NCBI GenBank assembly: GCA_964500645.1
Contig: CAZCOH010000013.1
Span: 1-34,241 of the forward strand
Length of the DNA stretch: 34,241 nucleotides
Reading direction: 5' to 3'
Origin: CAYFIW01 sp964500645
GTDB taxonomy: Bacteria > Chloroflexota > Dehalococcoidia > Lucifugimonadales > UBA826
The notes below the pieces were generated by a model, which was not told the DNA's origin, made no database searches, and saw only the letters and a program-made list of their open reading frames with translations. The first letter of the stretch is position 1; every line of letters starts with the position of its first letter. Made by a program: the position numbers and the translations under genes. Below are positions 7,222-16,173 of this stretch, one piece after another.

Positions 7222-8505
7222 TTGAATGTATTACTTGTTGGTAGTGGAGGCAGAGAACATGCTTTAGCATGGAAAATTACTCAAAGTCATCTTTTAGAGA
7301 ACCTTTTCATTGCGCCGGGTAATGCTGGAACAAGACATCTAGGTACAAACGTAGACATTCCATACGCCGACATTAATAGCTTGGCAAAATTTGCAAATGA
7401 GAACCTCATCGATTTAACGATCGTTGGCCCAGAAGAGCCATTAGCAAACGGACTGGTCGACAGATTTTCACTTGAAGGATTAAAAGCTTTTGGTCCCACT
7501 GCTAAGGCAGCCAAATTAGAGTCAAGCAAAACATTTGCCAAAGAACTCATGAATGAGCTCGGTATTCCTACTGCTATGTTTTCATCTGTGGAAACAATAA
7601 ATGAGGCTCGGGAAGAAGTACAAAAACTCGGACTTCCAGTGGTTATAAAAGCGGATGGACTAGCGGCAGGAAAAGGCGTGTATATATGCCAAAACATGAA
7701 CGATGTAGAAAAATCGTTGTCTGATCTTTTTATTGACCGTATATTTGGTGAATCAGGAAACAAAGTACTTATAGAACAATTCATCACAGGACCAGAGATT
7801 AGTGTTTTTGCGTTTACTGATGGGGAGACAATATCACCTCTAATCGCCGCCTGTGATCATAAGCGTATCGGCGAAGGAGACACTGGCCCAAATACAGGTG
7901 GAATGGGGGCATTTTCTCCATCTCCTCTATGGAACGCAGCTCTGATAAAGGAAATTGAACAAACAATAATGTATCCAATCGTGTCCGGTATGAGAGATAG
8001 GGGCACGAAATATGTTGGCGTGCTCTTTGCGGGCATAATGATAACGCAGGATGGACCTAAAGTATTGGAGTTTAATTGCAGGCTTGGTGACCCGGAGACG
8101 CAAACAATATTACCCCTGATGATCACTGACATACTTGAAGCATGCAAGGCATGTACAGAAGGTACACTAGACGACGTATCATTCAAATGGGCGGACGAAA
8201 GTTGCGTTTCTGTTGTACTAGCCTCGGGAGGATATCCGTCATCCTACAAAACTGGGGTTCCCATATTAGGCCTTGAAACGGTAGATAGTGACGTCAACGT
8301 GTTTCATGCCGGCACAAAGGTTTCTCAAGAGACAGATTTCATTGAAACCAATGGCGGTAGAGTGATTACACTTACTGCAAAAGGTAAAACAATAGAGATA
8401 GCGAAAGAGAAAGTTTATTCCAATATTGACCTTGTAAGTTTTTCCAATGCTTACTATAGAAAAGACATAGCGTCCAAATCAAAAATAGAGTCATATAAAT
8501 CTTGA
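7222..8505 (+). CDS. purD: Phosphoribosylamine--glycine ligase (GAR synthetase)
   Basis: Joins glycine to phosphoribosylamine using ATP, the second step of purine synthesis. The protein begins NVLLVGSGGREHALAWKI as the family does. The ATP-grasp domain shows LPVVIKADGLAAGKGVY, DHKRIGEGDTGPNTGGMGAF and the metal-site block EFNCRLGDPETQ. Length is 427 residues, normal. I chose TTG at 7222 because GGAAGGTGA sits 8 bases upstream and the protein then starts exactly where the family does. A longer reading from TTG 7198 would put the ribosome site inside the gene. First gene of the purD-purB-purC-DUF3105-purS cluster; purB follows after 15 bases. Confidence 0.96.
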   Translation: MNVLLVGSGGREHALAWKITQSHLLENLFIAPGNAGTRHLGTNVDIPYADINSLAKFANENLIDLTIVGPEEPLANGLVDRFSLEGLKAFGPTAKAAKLESSKTFAKELMNELGIPTAMFSSVETINEAREEVQKLGLPVVIKADGLAAGKGVYICQNMNDVEKSLSDLFIDRIFGESGNKVLIEQFITGPEISVFAFTDGETISPLIAACDHKRIGEGDTGPNTGGMGAFSPSPLWNAALIKEIEQTIMYPIVSGMRDRGTKYVGVLFAGIMITQDGPKVLEFNCRLGDPETQTILPLMITDILEACKACTEGTLDDVSFKWADESCVSVVLASGGYPSSYKTGVPILGLETVDSDVNVFHAGTKVSQETDFIETNGGRVITLTAKGKTIEIAKEKVYSNIDLVSFSNAYYRKDIASKSKIESYKS

Positions 8506-8520
8506 ATAAGGGTTAATTAC

Positions 8521-9810
8521 ATGATTGAAAGATATTCTAGACCGGCAATGTCTTCAGTTTGGTCGGACAAAAACAAATACGACATATGGCTAAGGATAGA
8601 AATTTCCGTATGTGAGGCATGGACTAATAAAGGCCTGATACCGGAGGAGGACATGAAAAAACTGCGCCATGCTAAGTACGATTTTAAAGTGTTTACTGAA
8701 ATCCTCAAAAAGACCAAACACGATATGACGGCGTTTTTACAATCGACCACCATAGGACTTGGTAGTGAAGGAAGATGGTTACATCAGGGGTTAACCACAA
8801 GCGACGTATGGGATACTGCCACAAGTGTTCAACTTGTTGAAGCTGCAACCCTACTGGATGTAGAAATTTCAAAACTAGAACAATCCTTGGGAAATCTGGC
8901 TAAAAAGCACAAAAACACTCTGATGATGGGCAGGACACATGGTGTTCATGCAGAACCAACGACTTTTGGTCTTAAAGTCGCTCTTTGGTATGACGAGACC
9001 AAAAGAGCCAAAAAGAGACTCTCTGATGCGAAAACTTCAATATCTGTTGGAAAAATATCGGGTCCAGTCGGTACCCATGCTACGGCACCGCCTGATATAG
9101 AGGCATTTGTTTGCAAGCAATTAGAATTAACGCCAGCACCTGTGTCAAATCAAGTAATACAAAGAGATCGACACGCACACTTTATAACGACTCTAGCTCT
9201 CATAAGTGCTACTTTAGAAAAAATAGCAACTGAGATTCGAGGACTACAAAGAACTGAAATACGGGAAGTGGAAGAACCATTTTCGGAAGGTCAAACAGGT
9301 TCTTCCTCAATGCCACATAAACGTAACCCAGAACTAACCGAAAGAATATGTGGATTAGCGAGATTAATTCGTGGTCATTCCACCACAGCCATTGAAAACG
9401 TGGCACTTTGGGGCGAAAGAGACATAAGCCACTCTTCAGCAGAAAGAATAATACTTCCTGACGCATGCCTTGCTTTGGACTACATGTTGGGATTACTAAC
9501 TGGAGTTATAGATGGATTGGTTGTACACAAAGATCGCATGTTAAGTAACATGGAATTAACCAGTGGTTTACTTTTCTCACAAAGAACAATGTTACTCCTC
9601 GTGGAAAAGGGAATCAGTAGAGAATCAGCCTATAAAATAATCCAGGAAAATTCAATGAAAACCTGGGATGAAGGTAAAGATTTTAGAGAACTGATTTCTT
9701 TAGATAATAGAGTCACCAGTCTGATTTCACCTTCTGAAATTGAAGACTTATTTGACTATAAGCATTACACCAAATACGTCGACGAAATCTTCTTAAAGGC
9801 CGGTCTATGA
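8521..9810 (+). CDS. purB: Adenylosuccinate lyase
   Basis: Cleaves fumarate from SAICAR and from adenylosuccinate, so it serves both IMP and AMP synthesis. The 429-residue protein begins IERYSRPAMSSVWSD and shows GLTTSDVWDTA (the family usually has TSSDV), GRTHGVHAEPTTFG with the catalytic His, and the fumarase/aspartase superfamily signature SSSMPHKRNP at about 261-270. The ATG at 8521 has AAGGG about 8 bases upstream. It overlaps purC by ATGA, so the two are probably translationally coupled. No anomaly beyond the Thr-for-Ser change in TTSDV. Confidence 0.96.
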   Translation: MIERYSRPAMSSVWSDKNKYDIWLRIEISVCEAWTNKGLIPEEDMKKLRHAKYDFKVFTEILKKTKHDMTAFLQSTTIGLGSEGRWLHQGLTTSDVWDTATSVQLVEAATLLDVEISKLEQSLGNLAKKHKNTLMMGRTHGVHAEPTTFGLKVALWYDETKRAKKRLSDAKTSISVGKISGPVGTHATAPPDIEAFVCKQLELTPAPVSNQVIQRDRHAHFITTLALISATLEKIATEIRGLQRTEIREVEEPFSEGQTGSSSMPHKRNPELTERICGLARLIRGHSTTAIENVALWGERDISHSSAERIILPDACLALDYMLGLLTGVIDGLVVHKDRMLSNMELTSGLLFSQRTMLLLVEKGISRESAYKIIQENSMKTWDEGKDFRELISLDNRVTSLISPSEIEDLFDYKHYTKYVDEIFLKAGL

Positions 9811-10691
9811 ATGAAGACCTTGACATTCTGACAGAATCCAACCTCAAAAACCTAGTCTACAGAGGAAAAGTTAGAGACACCCATGACATGGGAGACGATG
9901 TACTTCTAATGGTTTCAACTGACAGGGTTTCTGCATATGACGTCGTAATTCCTACTCCAATACCCGGAAAAGGTGCTGTCCTAAATCAGATGGCACATTT
10001 TTGGTTCGGAAAGACGGAAAATATCGTTCCGAATCATCTTTTAAATAATCAAAATGATGAATATCCACCACTTCCTTCTGGAATACAGAGAAGGTCCATG
10101 TATGTAAGAAAGGCAGACAGAATAGACGTTGAATGCGTAGCGAGAGGCTATATCACAGGTAGTGCCTTTCAGGAATATCAACAAACTGGGACAATTGCAA
10201 ACGTTATGATGCCTAAAAATATGGTGGAGGGCGACAAGTTTCCTGAACCCATTTTTACGCCAGCTACCAAAGCTGAAGAAGGCCACGATGAAAATATTTC
10301 CATATCTGAAATGTCGAATATTGTGGGTAACGATCTCACAAAACAACTAAAGGAAATAACCCTGAAGATATATAATTATGCTCATCGATTTTGCCTTGAA
10401 AAGGGGATAATAATCGCCGACACAAAACTTGAGTTCGGTATAATCGATGGGCAGGTCACATTAATAGACGAACTTTTGACTCCAGATTCTAGTAGGTTTT
10501 GGGATGCGAGTTTGTATAGCCCTGGACATAGCCAACCTAATTTCGACAAACAATTTGTCAGAGATTGGCTAAATTCACAGGACTGGGACAGGGAACCACC
10601 CGCTCCGGAATTACCTGCTGAAATAGTTAAAAAAACACAGATGAGATACGAAGAAGCATTCAGTAAAATAACAGGCTGTAAACTTAAATAG
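9807..10691 (+). CDS. purC: Phosphoribosylaminoimidazole-succinocarboxamide synthase (SAICAR synthetase)
   Basis: Couples aspartate to CAIR with ATP; its product SAICAR is the substrate of PurB, encoded just upstream. Length is 294 residues, the long form of the family. Motifs: YRGKVRDTHDMGDDVLLMV near the N-terminus, STDRVSAYDVV, ECVARGYITGSAFQEY, EEGHDENIS and LIDELLTPDSSRFWD. The start ATG overlaps the purB stop (ATGA). The downstream DUF3105 gene begins 15 bases after its stop. It looks intact and typical. Confidence 0.97.
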   Translation: MNEDLDILTESNLKNLVYRGKVRDTHDMGDDVLLMVSTDRVSAYDVVIPTPIPGKGAVLNQMAHFWFGKTENIVPNHLLNNQNDEYPPLPSGIQRRSMYVRKADRIDVECVARGYITGSAFQEYQQTGTIANVMMPKNMVEGDKFPEPIFTPATKAEEGHDENISISEMSNIVGNDLTKQLKEITLKIYNYAHRFCLEKGIIIADTKLEFGIIDGQVTLIDELLTPDSSRFWDASLYSPGHSQPNFDKQFVRDWLNSQDWDREPPAPELPAEIVKKTQMRYEEAFSKITGCKLK

Positions 10692-10706
10692 GTACGACGC
10701 AAAAAT

Positions 10707-11336
10707 ATGTCATCAAGCAAAAACAGACTAACACCAACCCAGGCCCGCGCAGCTAGAAGATCTAGACAGCAGAACAGAAGTAAATTCACGAGATATGCCA
10801 TAGGAGCAGGTGTTGCTGGTGTAGCAGTACTACTTATATTGGGCTTGATACTTCCTATGCTTGGGGGTTTAGAAAATCCCATCTCAGGTGCGCCAGATGG
10901 ACCTGGTAAAAAACTAGAGGATCAAGGCCAATATCACATAAGTGAGGGAGAAGAGCACCCCGCCTACAACTCTATACCTGCGACATCTGGCTGGCACTAC
11001 GCTCAACCTTTAGCTCCAGTCAGTTGGGGAGTACATAAAGACTTCATACCTGATGAGAAAAAGATACACAACTTAGAACATGGCGGAATATCAATAACAT
11101 ACAACTGTCCAAACGGATGCGATCAACTTGTCGAAAGTTTGGTTGGAATTGTTGAGCGAGGCAGGTCAGAGGGAATGGAACTACTTCTGTCACCACATCC
11201 CGAAACGGAGAACAGGATCGCCCTAACAGCCTGGACTTTTATTGATAATTTCGACGCATTCGATCAAGGCAGAATAATAGAATTTATCGACGCCCATCAT
11301 AACTCTCCAAATGCGCCTGAAGCCCAAGCAAGATAA
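10707..11336 (+). CDS. DUF3105 domain protein, single N-terminal membrane anchor
   Basis: Function unknown. The 209-residue protein has a basic N-terminus (many Arg and Gln, residues 5-29), one membrane segment at about 31-51 (YAIGAGVAGVAVLLILGLIL) and an extracytoplasmic domain. That domain shows the DUF3105 pattern: YNSIPATSGWHYAQP, then IHNLEHGGISITYNC, and a nearby second Cys (CPNGC). The conserved His and Cys residues could bind a metal or heme, but that is a guess. It lies between purC (15 bases) and purS, whose ATG directly follows this gene's TAA. DUF3105 proteins are known mainly from Actinobacteria and Chloroflexota. No clear Shine-Dalgarno is seen. Confidence 0.8.
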   Translation: MSSSKNRLTPTQARAARRSRQQNRSKFTRYAIGAGVAGVAVLLILGLILPMLGGLENPISGAPDGPGKKLEDQGQYHISEGEEHPAYNSIPATSGWHYAQPLAPVSWGVHKDFIPDEKKIHNLEHGGISITYNCPNGCDQLVESLVGIVERGRSEGMELLLSPHPETENRIALTAWTFIDNFDAFDQGRIIEFIDAHHNSPNAPEAQAR

Positions 11337-11588
11337 ATGAAAATACAAGCAGAAATATTTGTGAGCCTAAAGCCTACAGTGAGTGACCCCCAAGGTCTAA
11401 CTATATCGTCAGGACTAAAGCGGCTAGGATTTAATGATATACAAGATGTGAGAGCGGGAAAATACTTCGAGGTTACCTTTGACGCTGAATCAGAGGAAGA
11501 AGCCAAAAACTCGCTTGATGAAATGTGCAGTAAGTTACTTTCAAATCCCGTGATAGAGGACTATAGATTCCAAATATCGGAAATATGA
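11337..11588 (+). CDS. purS: Phosphoribosylformylglycinamidine synthase subunit PurS
   Basis: Small structural subunit that bridges PurL and PurQ in the three-part FGAM synthase. At 83 residues it has normal family length and layout: a first strand (IQAEIFVSLKP), then DPQGLTISSGLKRLGF, the DVRAGKYFEV strand and the C-terminal NPVIEDYRFQI. The ATG follows the DUF3105 stop with no gap. The usual partners purQ and purL are not next to it and must lie outside the window. It ends 6 bases from the convergent hisB stop with no visible terminator between them. Confidence 0.93.
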   Translation: MKIQAEIFVSLKPTVSDPQGLTISSGLKRLGFNDIQDVRAGKYFEVTFDAESEEEAKNSLDEMCSKLLSNPVIEDYRFQISEI

Positions 11589-11594
11589 TAGCCG

Positions 11595-12200
11595 CTAACT
11601 GATGGTTCCCTTGGTACTAGCTACTCTGTCCCCTTGCCTCGGATCGTAGGATAACGCTGACTTCAAGGATCTAGCTAAACTTTTAAAGCATGCTTCAGCA
11701 ATATGATGATTATTCATTCCAGCCAATACCTTGACGTGTAAATTAATGCCCCCTTCCCTAGCAAAAGTCTCCATAAAATGTCGTATTAGATCAGACGGAA
11801 GACCACCTAAGTCGCTTTCTGTCAAAGGAGCATCTATAACTGCATAGCCACGTCCACTGTAATCAACAACTGTGAGAACTAAGGCTTCATCCAGAGGAGT
11901 ATAAGTATGTCCCATACGAACAATTCCAGCTCCGTCACCAACCGCCTCCCTAAAAGCCTTACCTAGAACTATGGCCGTGTCTTCAACAATATGATGCCAT
12001 CCAACCTCGGAATCACCTTCTGCATCCACCTCCAAATCAATTAGTCCATGCCTAGATATTTGAGCTAAGAGATGATCAAACATTCCATTTCCGGTATCTA
12101 TCTCATAGACCCCTGAGCCGTCCAGGCAAATGGACACTGATATTTTAGTTTCGTTAGTAATGCGTGCTTCCGACGCAGAACGGGAATTGACTTTACTCAT
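11595..12200 (-). CDS. hisB: Imidazoleglycerol-phosphate dehydratase
   Basis: Dehydrates imidazole glycerol phosphate to imidazole acetol phosphate in histidine synthesis. It is the single-function form (201 residues), without a fused phosphatase domain. Metal-binding His motifs are visible: GMFDHLLAQISRHG, VGWHHIVEDTAIVLG and NNHHIAEACFKSLARSL. The ATG at 12200 overlaps the end of hisC by 8 bases. Its product is the substrate of HisC, encoded just upstream. Last gene of the his operon here. The usual hisH, hisA, hisF and hisIE partners are absent from this window. Confidence 0.96.
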   Translation of the reverse strand: MSKVNSRSASEARITNETKISVSICLDGSGVYEIDTGNGMFDHLLAQISRHGLIDLEVDAEGDSEVGWHHIVEDTAIVLGKAFREAVGDGAGIVRMGHTYTPLDEALVLTVVDYSGRGYAVIDAPLTESDLGGLPSDLIRHFMETFAREGGINLHVKVLAGMNNHHIAEACFKSLARSLKSALSYDPRQGDRVASTKGTIS

Positions 12201-13308
12201 TTTCTATTTCTCTCATTATTTCTTCAACGCTCTTGACTAGTAGGCTTGTCTCGTCAGGCATACCAACCGCTATGCGAAAAAAATCTCTCAATTTCTTCGA
12301 TGGAAAGTTCCTTACGAATATACCTCTTGAAGCCAATGCCTCATATACTTTACCCGCCCTGTTTTCATTGAATTGGCATAAGATGTAGTTACCTTCTGAA
12401 GGCCACGGTACCACTCCGTATATATCATCAAGGAGACGATACATCCTATCTCTTTCTAGTACTATTTTCCTAACATTAGACAATAGATATTCTGAATCTT
12501 CTAGAGAAGCCACAAGTGCCGCTTCTCCAGCTATATTGACGTTGTATGGGGGCTTGATATCCATTAAATAATTGGCAACTTTTTCATGCATGAGTCCATA
12601 CCCAACTCGGAGACCTGCTAGACCGGCCCATTTACTCATCGTTCGCAGAATAATAAGGTTTTCATAATCTCCAACTAAGTCCTGCATCGTAGAACCTGAA
12701 AACTCAAAATAAGCCTCATCCACAACAACTATTAACCCACTTTTCAACAATTCCAAAACTTGGTCTTCACGTACTGGATTTCCGGTAGGATTATTTGGAG
12801 ATGTGACAAATATCATCTTTGTATTGTCAGATACCCTGGATAACGCAGCTTCGACGTCTATGTCAAAATTCTCATCCCGGTCAATATATTCAACCTTAGC
12901 TCCGGAAACCCCAGCACAGAAACTATACATACCAAAAGTCGGATCGAAATCTAATATAATTTCACCAGGTGAGATGAATAAACGAAACAACAGGTCAATC
13001 AATTCATCCGCGCCCGCTCCAACTACAATTTTTTCAGGACCCAAGCCTGTATAACCGGAGAGGGCCTCCCGCATCTTTTCCTGATTTGGGTCTGGATATA
13101 TATGAAGATCAACATTTGCGACTGCCTCGACGGCCTTGAGAGATGGCCCAAAAGGATTTTCGTTACCGTTAAGTTTAATAATTTTATTGGGAGATATTCC
13201 TGCCTTTTGAGCAAGAATCTCAGGAGCGTCCATGGAGCTATAGGTATCAACTTTCAACAAATGGGAACGTACCATGTCATCTAATCTTCTCAACGTCTTC
13301 CTCGCCAC
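12193..13308 (-). CDS. hisC: Histidinol-phosphate aminotransferase
   Basis: PLP-dependent transamination of imidazole acetol phosphate to histidinol phosphate. It is a class I/II aminotransferase of 371 residues showing LNGNENPFGPS near the N-terminus, TSPNNPTGNPV, VVVDEAYFEFSG and the PLP-lysine motif RTMSKWAGLAGLRVGYG. The start is ambiguous: GTG at 13308 (16 bases after hisD, no clear ribosome site) or ATG at 13275 (11 residues shorter, beginning MVRSHLLKV). The C-terminus overlaps hisB by 8 bases. Its place between hisD and hisB supports the histidine role over other paralogues. Confidence 0.95.
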   Translation of the reverse strand: MARKTLRRLDDMVRSHLLKVDTYSSMDAPEILAQKAGISPNKIIKLNGNENPFGPSLKAVEAVANVDLHIYPDPNQEKMREALSGYTGLGPEKIVVGAGADELIDLLFRLFISPGEIILDFDPTFGMYSFCAGVSGAKVEYIDRDENFDIDVEAALSRVSDNTKMIFVTSPNNPTGNPVREDQVLELLKSGLIVVVDEAYFEFSGSTMQDLVGDYENLIILRTMSKWAGLAGLRVGYGLMHEKVANYLMDIKPPYNVNIAGEAALVASLEDSEYLLSNVRKIVLERDRMYRLLDDIYGVVPWPSEGNYILCQFNENRAGKVYEALASRGIFVRNFPSKKLRDFFRIAVGMPDETSLLVKSVEEIMREIENE

Positions 13309-13324
13309 TTAATTTCTAATGATT

Positions 13325-14647
13325 TTAACCCATTTCTTTTCTTATTTCGGCCGCTGCTGCGTGACCGAACAAACCTTCTTCCCTAGCGATCTCTGAAGCC
13401 GCCATCGTGACATCCATCGCCGCTTCCCTGCTCAATCTGATAACAGGCATATACTTCTGGAAAGTATGAACACCAAGACCAGAATTAAATCTAGCTGTCC
13501 CTGCAGTAGGCATAACATGGCTCGGGCCGGCGCCGTAATCTCCCAACACTTCATGGGAGAATTCACCCATAAAAACCATTCCAGCATTTCTTACTGCTGT
13601 CAATAAATTTTCTGGCTTATCAGTAACTATACTCAGATGTTCTGGTGAGAATTCATTAGATAATTCAATCCCTTGAGCTATATTCTCCACAACCACAATT
13701 AGTCCGTGATCTTCCACAGATCGCCTAGCTATTGAAGCCCTTTCCATACCTTCGAGTCTGAGAGTTATCTGTTCTAATACATCATCGGCTAAAGTCATCG
13801 AATCAGTAATAAGAATAGGCTTTGCTAAGGCATCGTGTTCAGCCTGCGCCAATAGGTCAGCAGCGCACAAAGCTGAATTGGCAGTATCGTCCGCAATGAC
13901 CACGGTTTCTGTAGGTCCGTACAAGCCGTCGATACCCACATCTCCAAATACTATCTTTTTCGCCAAGGTAACAAATATATTACCTGGCCCACATATTAAA
14001 TCTACTTTTTTTATTGTTTCAGTTCCGTAAGCAAGGGCTGAGATGGCTTGGGCACCTCCCATGCTGTAGACGGTGTCTATACCTGCTATATAAGCCGATG
14101 CTAAGACTGAGTCCGGTAATTTACCATTTGCACCTGCTGGACAAGTAATAGACACGTTGCGAACTCCAGCAATTCTCGCAGGTATGGATGTCATCAACAC
14201 TGTAGATGGATACTTCGCGGTACCTCCCGGAATGTAAGAAGCGGAAGAACCCATTGGAACGAGTCTTTGACCATATCCGTTAGCTTCATCAAACCATCCG
14301 TCTTTCATACAAATGTTATGAAAATCCGTAATTCTTGAAGCCGAAAACTCTAACGATTCTCTTAGTTTAGAATCAATCCTTTTATAGGCTTCCTCAATTT
14401 CCGGCGCTGATACTACAAAATTTCTTAGACTTACACCCTCAATATTCTTAGTTATTTCTATTAATGCTTTATCACCCTTATCACGAACTTCCCTGACAAT
14501 CTTGTCCACATATTCATACAAGTGCATTTTTTTGCCAAATACGCGTTCAGAGGAATCGAGTATCCAATCAGGCGTGTCTTCAAAATCAATACTTCTCCTA
14601 GAATTTAAAATTTCAAACGCCTCGCTAATGTCCGAAGTTATTTTCAT
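13325..14647 (-). CDS. hisD: Histidinol dehydrogenase
   Basis: Zinc enzyme that oxidises histidinol twice with NAD to give histidine. Length is 440 residues, normal. Motifs: GGTAKYPSTVLMTSIPARIAG, GPGNIFVTLAKKIVFGDVGI, the catalytic Glu-His pair in EFSPEHLSIV, then GDYGAGPSHVMPTAGTARF with a conserved His. The ATG at 14647 overlaps the stop of the upstream PLC-like gene by 4 bases, so the two should be co-translated. It is followed by hisC after 16 bases. Confidence 0.97.
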   Translation of the reverse strand: MKITSDISEAFEILNSRRSIDFEDTPDWILDSSERVFGKKMHLYEYVDKIVREVRDKGDKALIEITKNIEGVSLRNFVVSAPEIEEAYKRIDSKLRESLEFSASRITDFHNICMKDGWFDEANGYGQRLVPMGSSASYIPGGTAKYPSTVLMTSIPARIAGVRNVSITCPAGANGKLPDSVLASAYIAGIDTVYSMGGAQAISALAYGTETIKKVDLICGPGNIFVTLAKKIVFGDVGIDGLYGPTETVVIADDTANSALCAADLLAQAEHDALAKPILITDSMTLADDVLEQITLRLEGMERASIARRSVEDHGLIVVVENIAQGIELSNEFSPEHLSIVTDKPENLLTAVRNAGMVFMGEFSHEVLGDYGAGPSHVMPTAGTARFNSGLGVHTFQKYMPVIRLSREAAMDVTMAASEIAREEGLFGHAAAAEIRKEMG

Positions 14648-15390
14648 CCAATAAACCTGTTGACATGTTTTTGTATATTTGAAACAGCGGCATTCTCAAA
14701 TTCATTTAGTACCCCTTCAGGGAGAGTATGTATTAGGTCATCAAACATTTCTTCAGGGTTTGCAATAAATTCATTTGCATATCTTATTGCAGGATGAGTT
14801 TCGTCACCCCTCGATATTCTTGTAGCCATAAATTGCAATCTCTCCCACGTGAAATCTGCCCCTAATAATCTGAAAATCCAATTTTTCCAATCTTCAACGG
14901 GTTCAGATTCCAGAAAATCAACATCAACTCCCAAACGGTAATCCTGCATATCTGATAAATATGGCTTCATAGACATCCAATTCAACTTATCGAGACCTAA
15001 TTGCATTGCTCTATCCATAACAAGAGCTTTGGCGGGATCCGGAAATAGTTTGGAATCCTGAAAATATGGCCTAAACATCGACGTAACCCACGTTTCATCT
15101 AAAATTAAATGAGAGGCGTATCCCGCCATGAAAGCCCGGGTTTCATTGTCAACATTAGCTAAGTTAAGCCATTTGGGATGACTAGTCACAAGATTACTCA
15201 ATCCTTCACCGATTCCTTTGAAATCCAAATTTACAAAGTGATAAACAGATCGGTCTTTTTTTGTTATAGCCCTCATATCAGGAGTAGTAGACCCAACTAA
15301 ATACGCAGAAAAGTTAGACTCTATAGAATCGGACTCAATATAACTTCCTGCCTCTATCGCAAAATGAATGTGTGTTGGTAAATTTGGCAA
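14644..15390 (-). CDS. Zinc-dependent phospholipase C-like protein inside the his operon
   Basis: Probable metal-dependent hydrolase of 248 residues, related to the zinc-dependent phospholipase C family; its real substrate is unknown. Candidate metal ligands are THIHFA near residue 7, STTPDMRA, YHFVN (residue 50 region) and GYASHLILDETWV (residues 90-102), where the spaced His and Asp residues match that family. No signal peptide, so it is probably cytoplasmic, unlike secreted phospholipases. The start is TTG at 15390, with AGGA 7 bases upstream. It lies 31 bases after hisG and overlaps hisD by 4, so it is embedded in the operon. A link to histidine synthesis is suggested only by position. 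Confidence 0.6.
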   Translation of the reverse strand: MPNLPTHIHFAIEAGSYIESDSIESNFSAYLVGSTTPDMRAITKKDRSVYHFVNLDFKGIGEGLSNLVTSHPKWLNLANVDNETRAFMAGYASHLILDETWVTSMFRPYFQDSKLFPDPAKALVMDRAMQLGLDKLNWMSMKPYLSDMQDYRLGVDVDFLESEPVEDWKNWIFRLLGADFTWERLQFMATRISRGDETHPAIRYANEFIANPEEMFDDLIHTLPEGVLNEFENAAVSNIQKHVNRFIG

Positions 15391-15421
15391 CCTAAATTCC
15401 TATATGGCTTCAGTTAAAGCT

Positions 15422-16147
15422 TCAAACACTGGATAAAGACATATGATCATTAATAATCTCGACAAACCGGCTAGCAAGCATGCCCTTCTCGGAATTATCG
15501 TTGAGTATCTGTGTATTTATTATCAAACAAGCCTCCGAACTAATTATGGTCCCCCCTTCTATCATCTTCAAATGATTTTCTCTCATAGTTGTACCCGATG
15601 AAGTGATGTCAGCTATTATGTCCGCAAAGCCCATTGCAGGAGCTATCTCTAAGGTGCCACTAGATTGAACCAGAGAAAAATTGCTAATTCCGTTAGAAAT
15701 CAAAAATCTTTGTAAAAGACGTGGAGACTTTGTAGCCACCTTGAAAGTAAACCCCTTTGCATGGAAATCAGTCGCCAAATCAGCCAAGTCAGCAACGGAG
15801 TCGACATCTATCCAAGAGTTAGGAACCCCGATTGACAAGGAGCACGCTCCAAATCCTAGATTGTCCCTAACTATGGCAGTAGGTCCGTCTTCCTTTCTCA
15901 GTTCTAGATACCTATCCTCCCCTATTATCCCCAAATCAGCACTACCATCCTCAATTTTAGACGTTATATCAGCACTTCGTTGAAATAGAACTGATACGCC
16001 TTTTAAAGATGGAATAGTGGCTGTATATCGTCTGGGATTTTCACGGTTTACTGTGAGATCGCAAGCATCCAAAAATCTTAGCGTGGGTTCGTACAAGGCC
16101 CCATCGCTTGCAATAAGCAACTTCAGAGCCTTCCTAAGTTCAGTCAT
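15422..16147 (-). CDS. hisG: ATP phosphoribosyltransferase, short catalytic form
   Basis: Condenses ATP with PRPP, the first committed step of histidine synthesis. At 241 residues it is the short form, lacking the C-terminal ACT-like regulatory domain, and needs HisZ, which is encoded directly upstream. Motifs: ADLGIIGEDRYLE, LSIGVPNSW, VATKSPRLLQRFL, and the PRPP-binding loop DIIADITSSGTTMRENHL. The ATG at 16147 has AAGGA 6 bases upstream. hisZ ends 26 bases before it. This pairing confirms the HisG-short/HisZ system. Confidence 0.95.
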   Translation of the reverse strand: MTELRKALKLLIASDGALYEPTLRFLDACDLTVNRENPRRYTATIPSLKGVSVLFQRSADITSKIEDGSADLGIIGEDRYLELRKEDGPTAIVRDNLGFGACSLSIGVPNSWIDVDSVADLADLATDFHAKGFTFKVATKSPRLLQRFLISNGISNFSLVQSSGTLEIAPAMGFADIIADITSSGTTMRENHLKMIEGGTIISSEACLIINTQILNDNSEKGMLASRFVEIINDHMSLSSV

Positions 16148-16173
16148 TAAGTATCCTTTTAATCGTTTTATAA

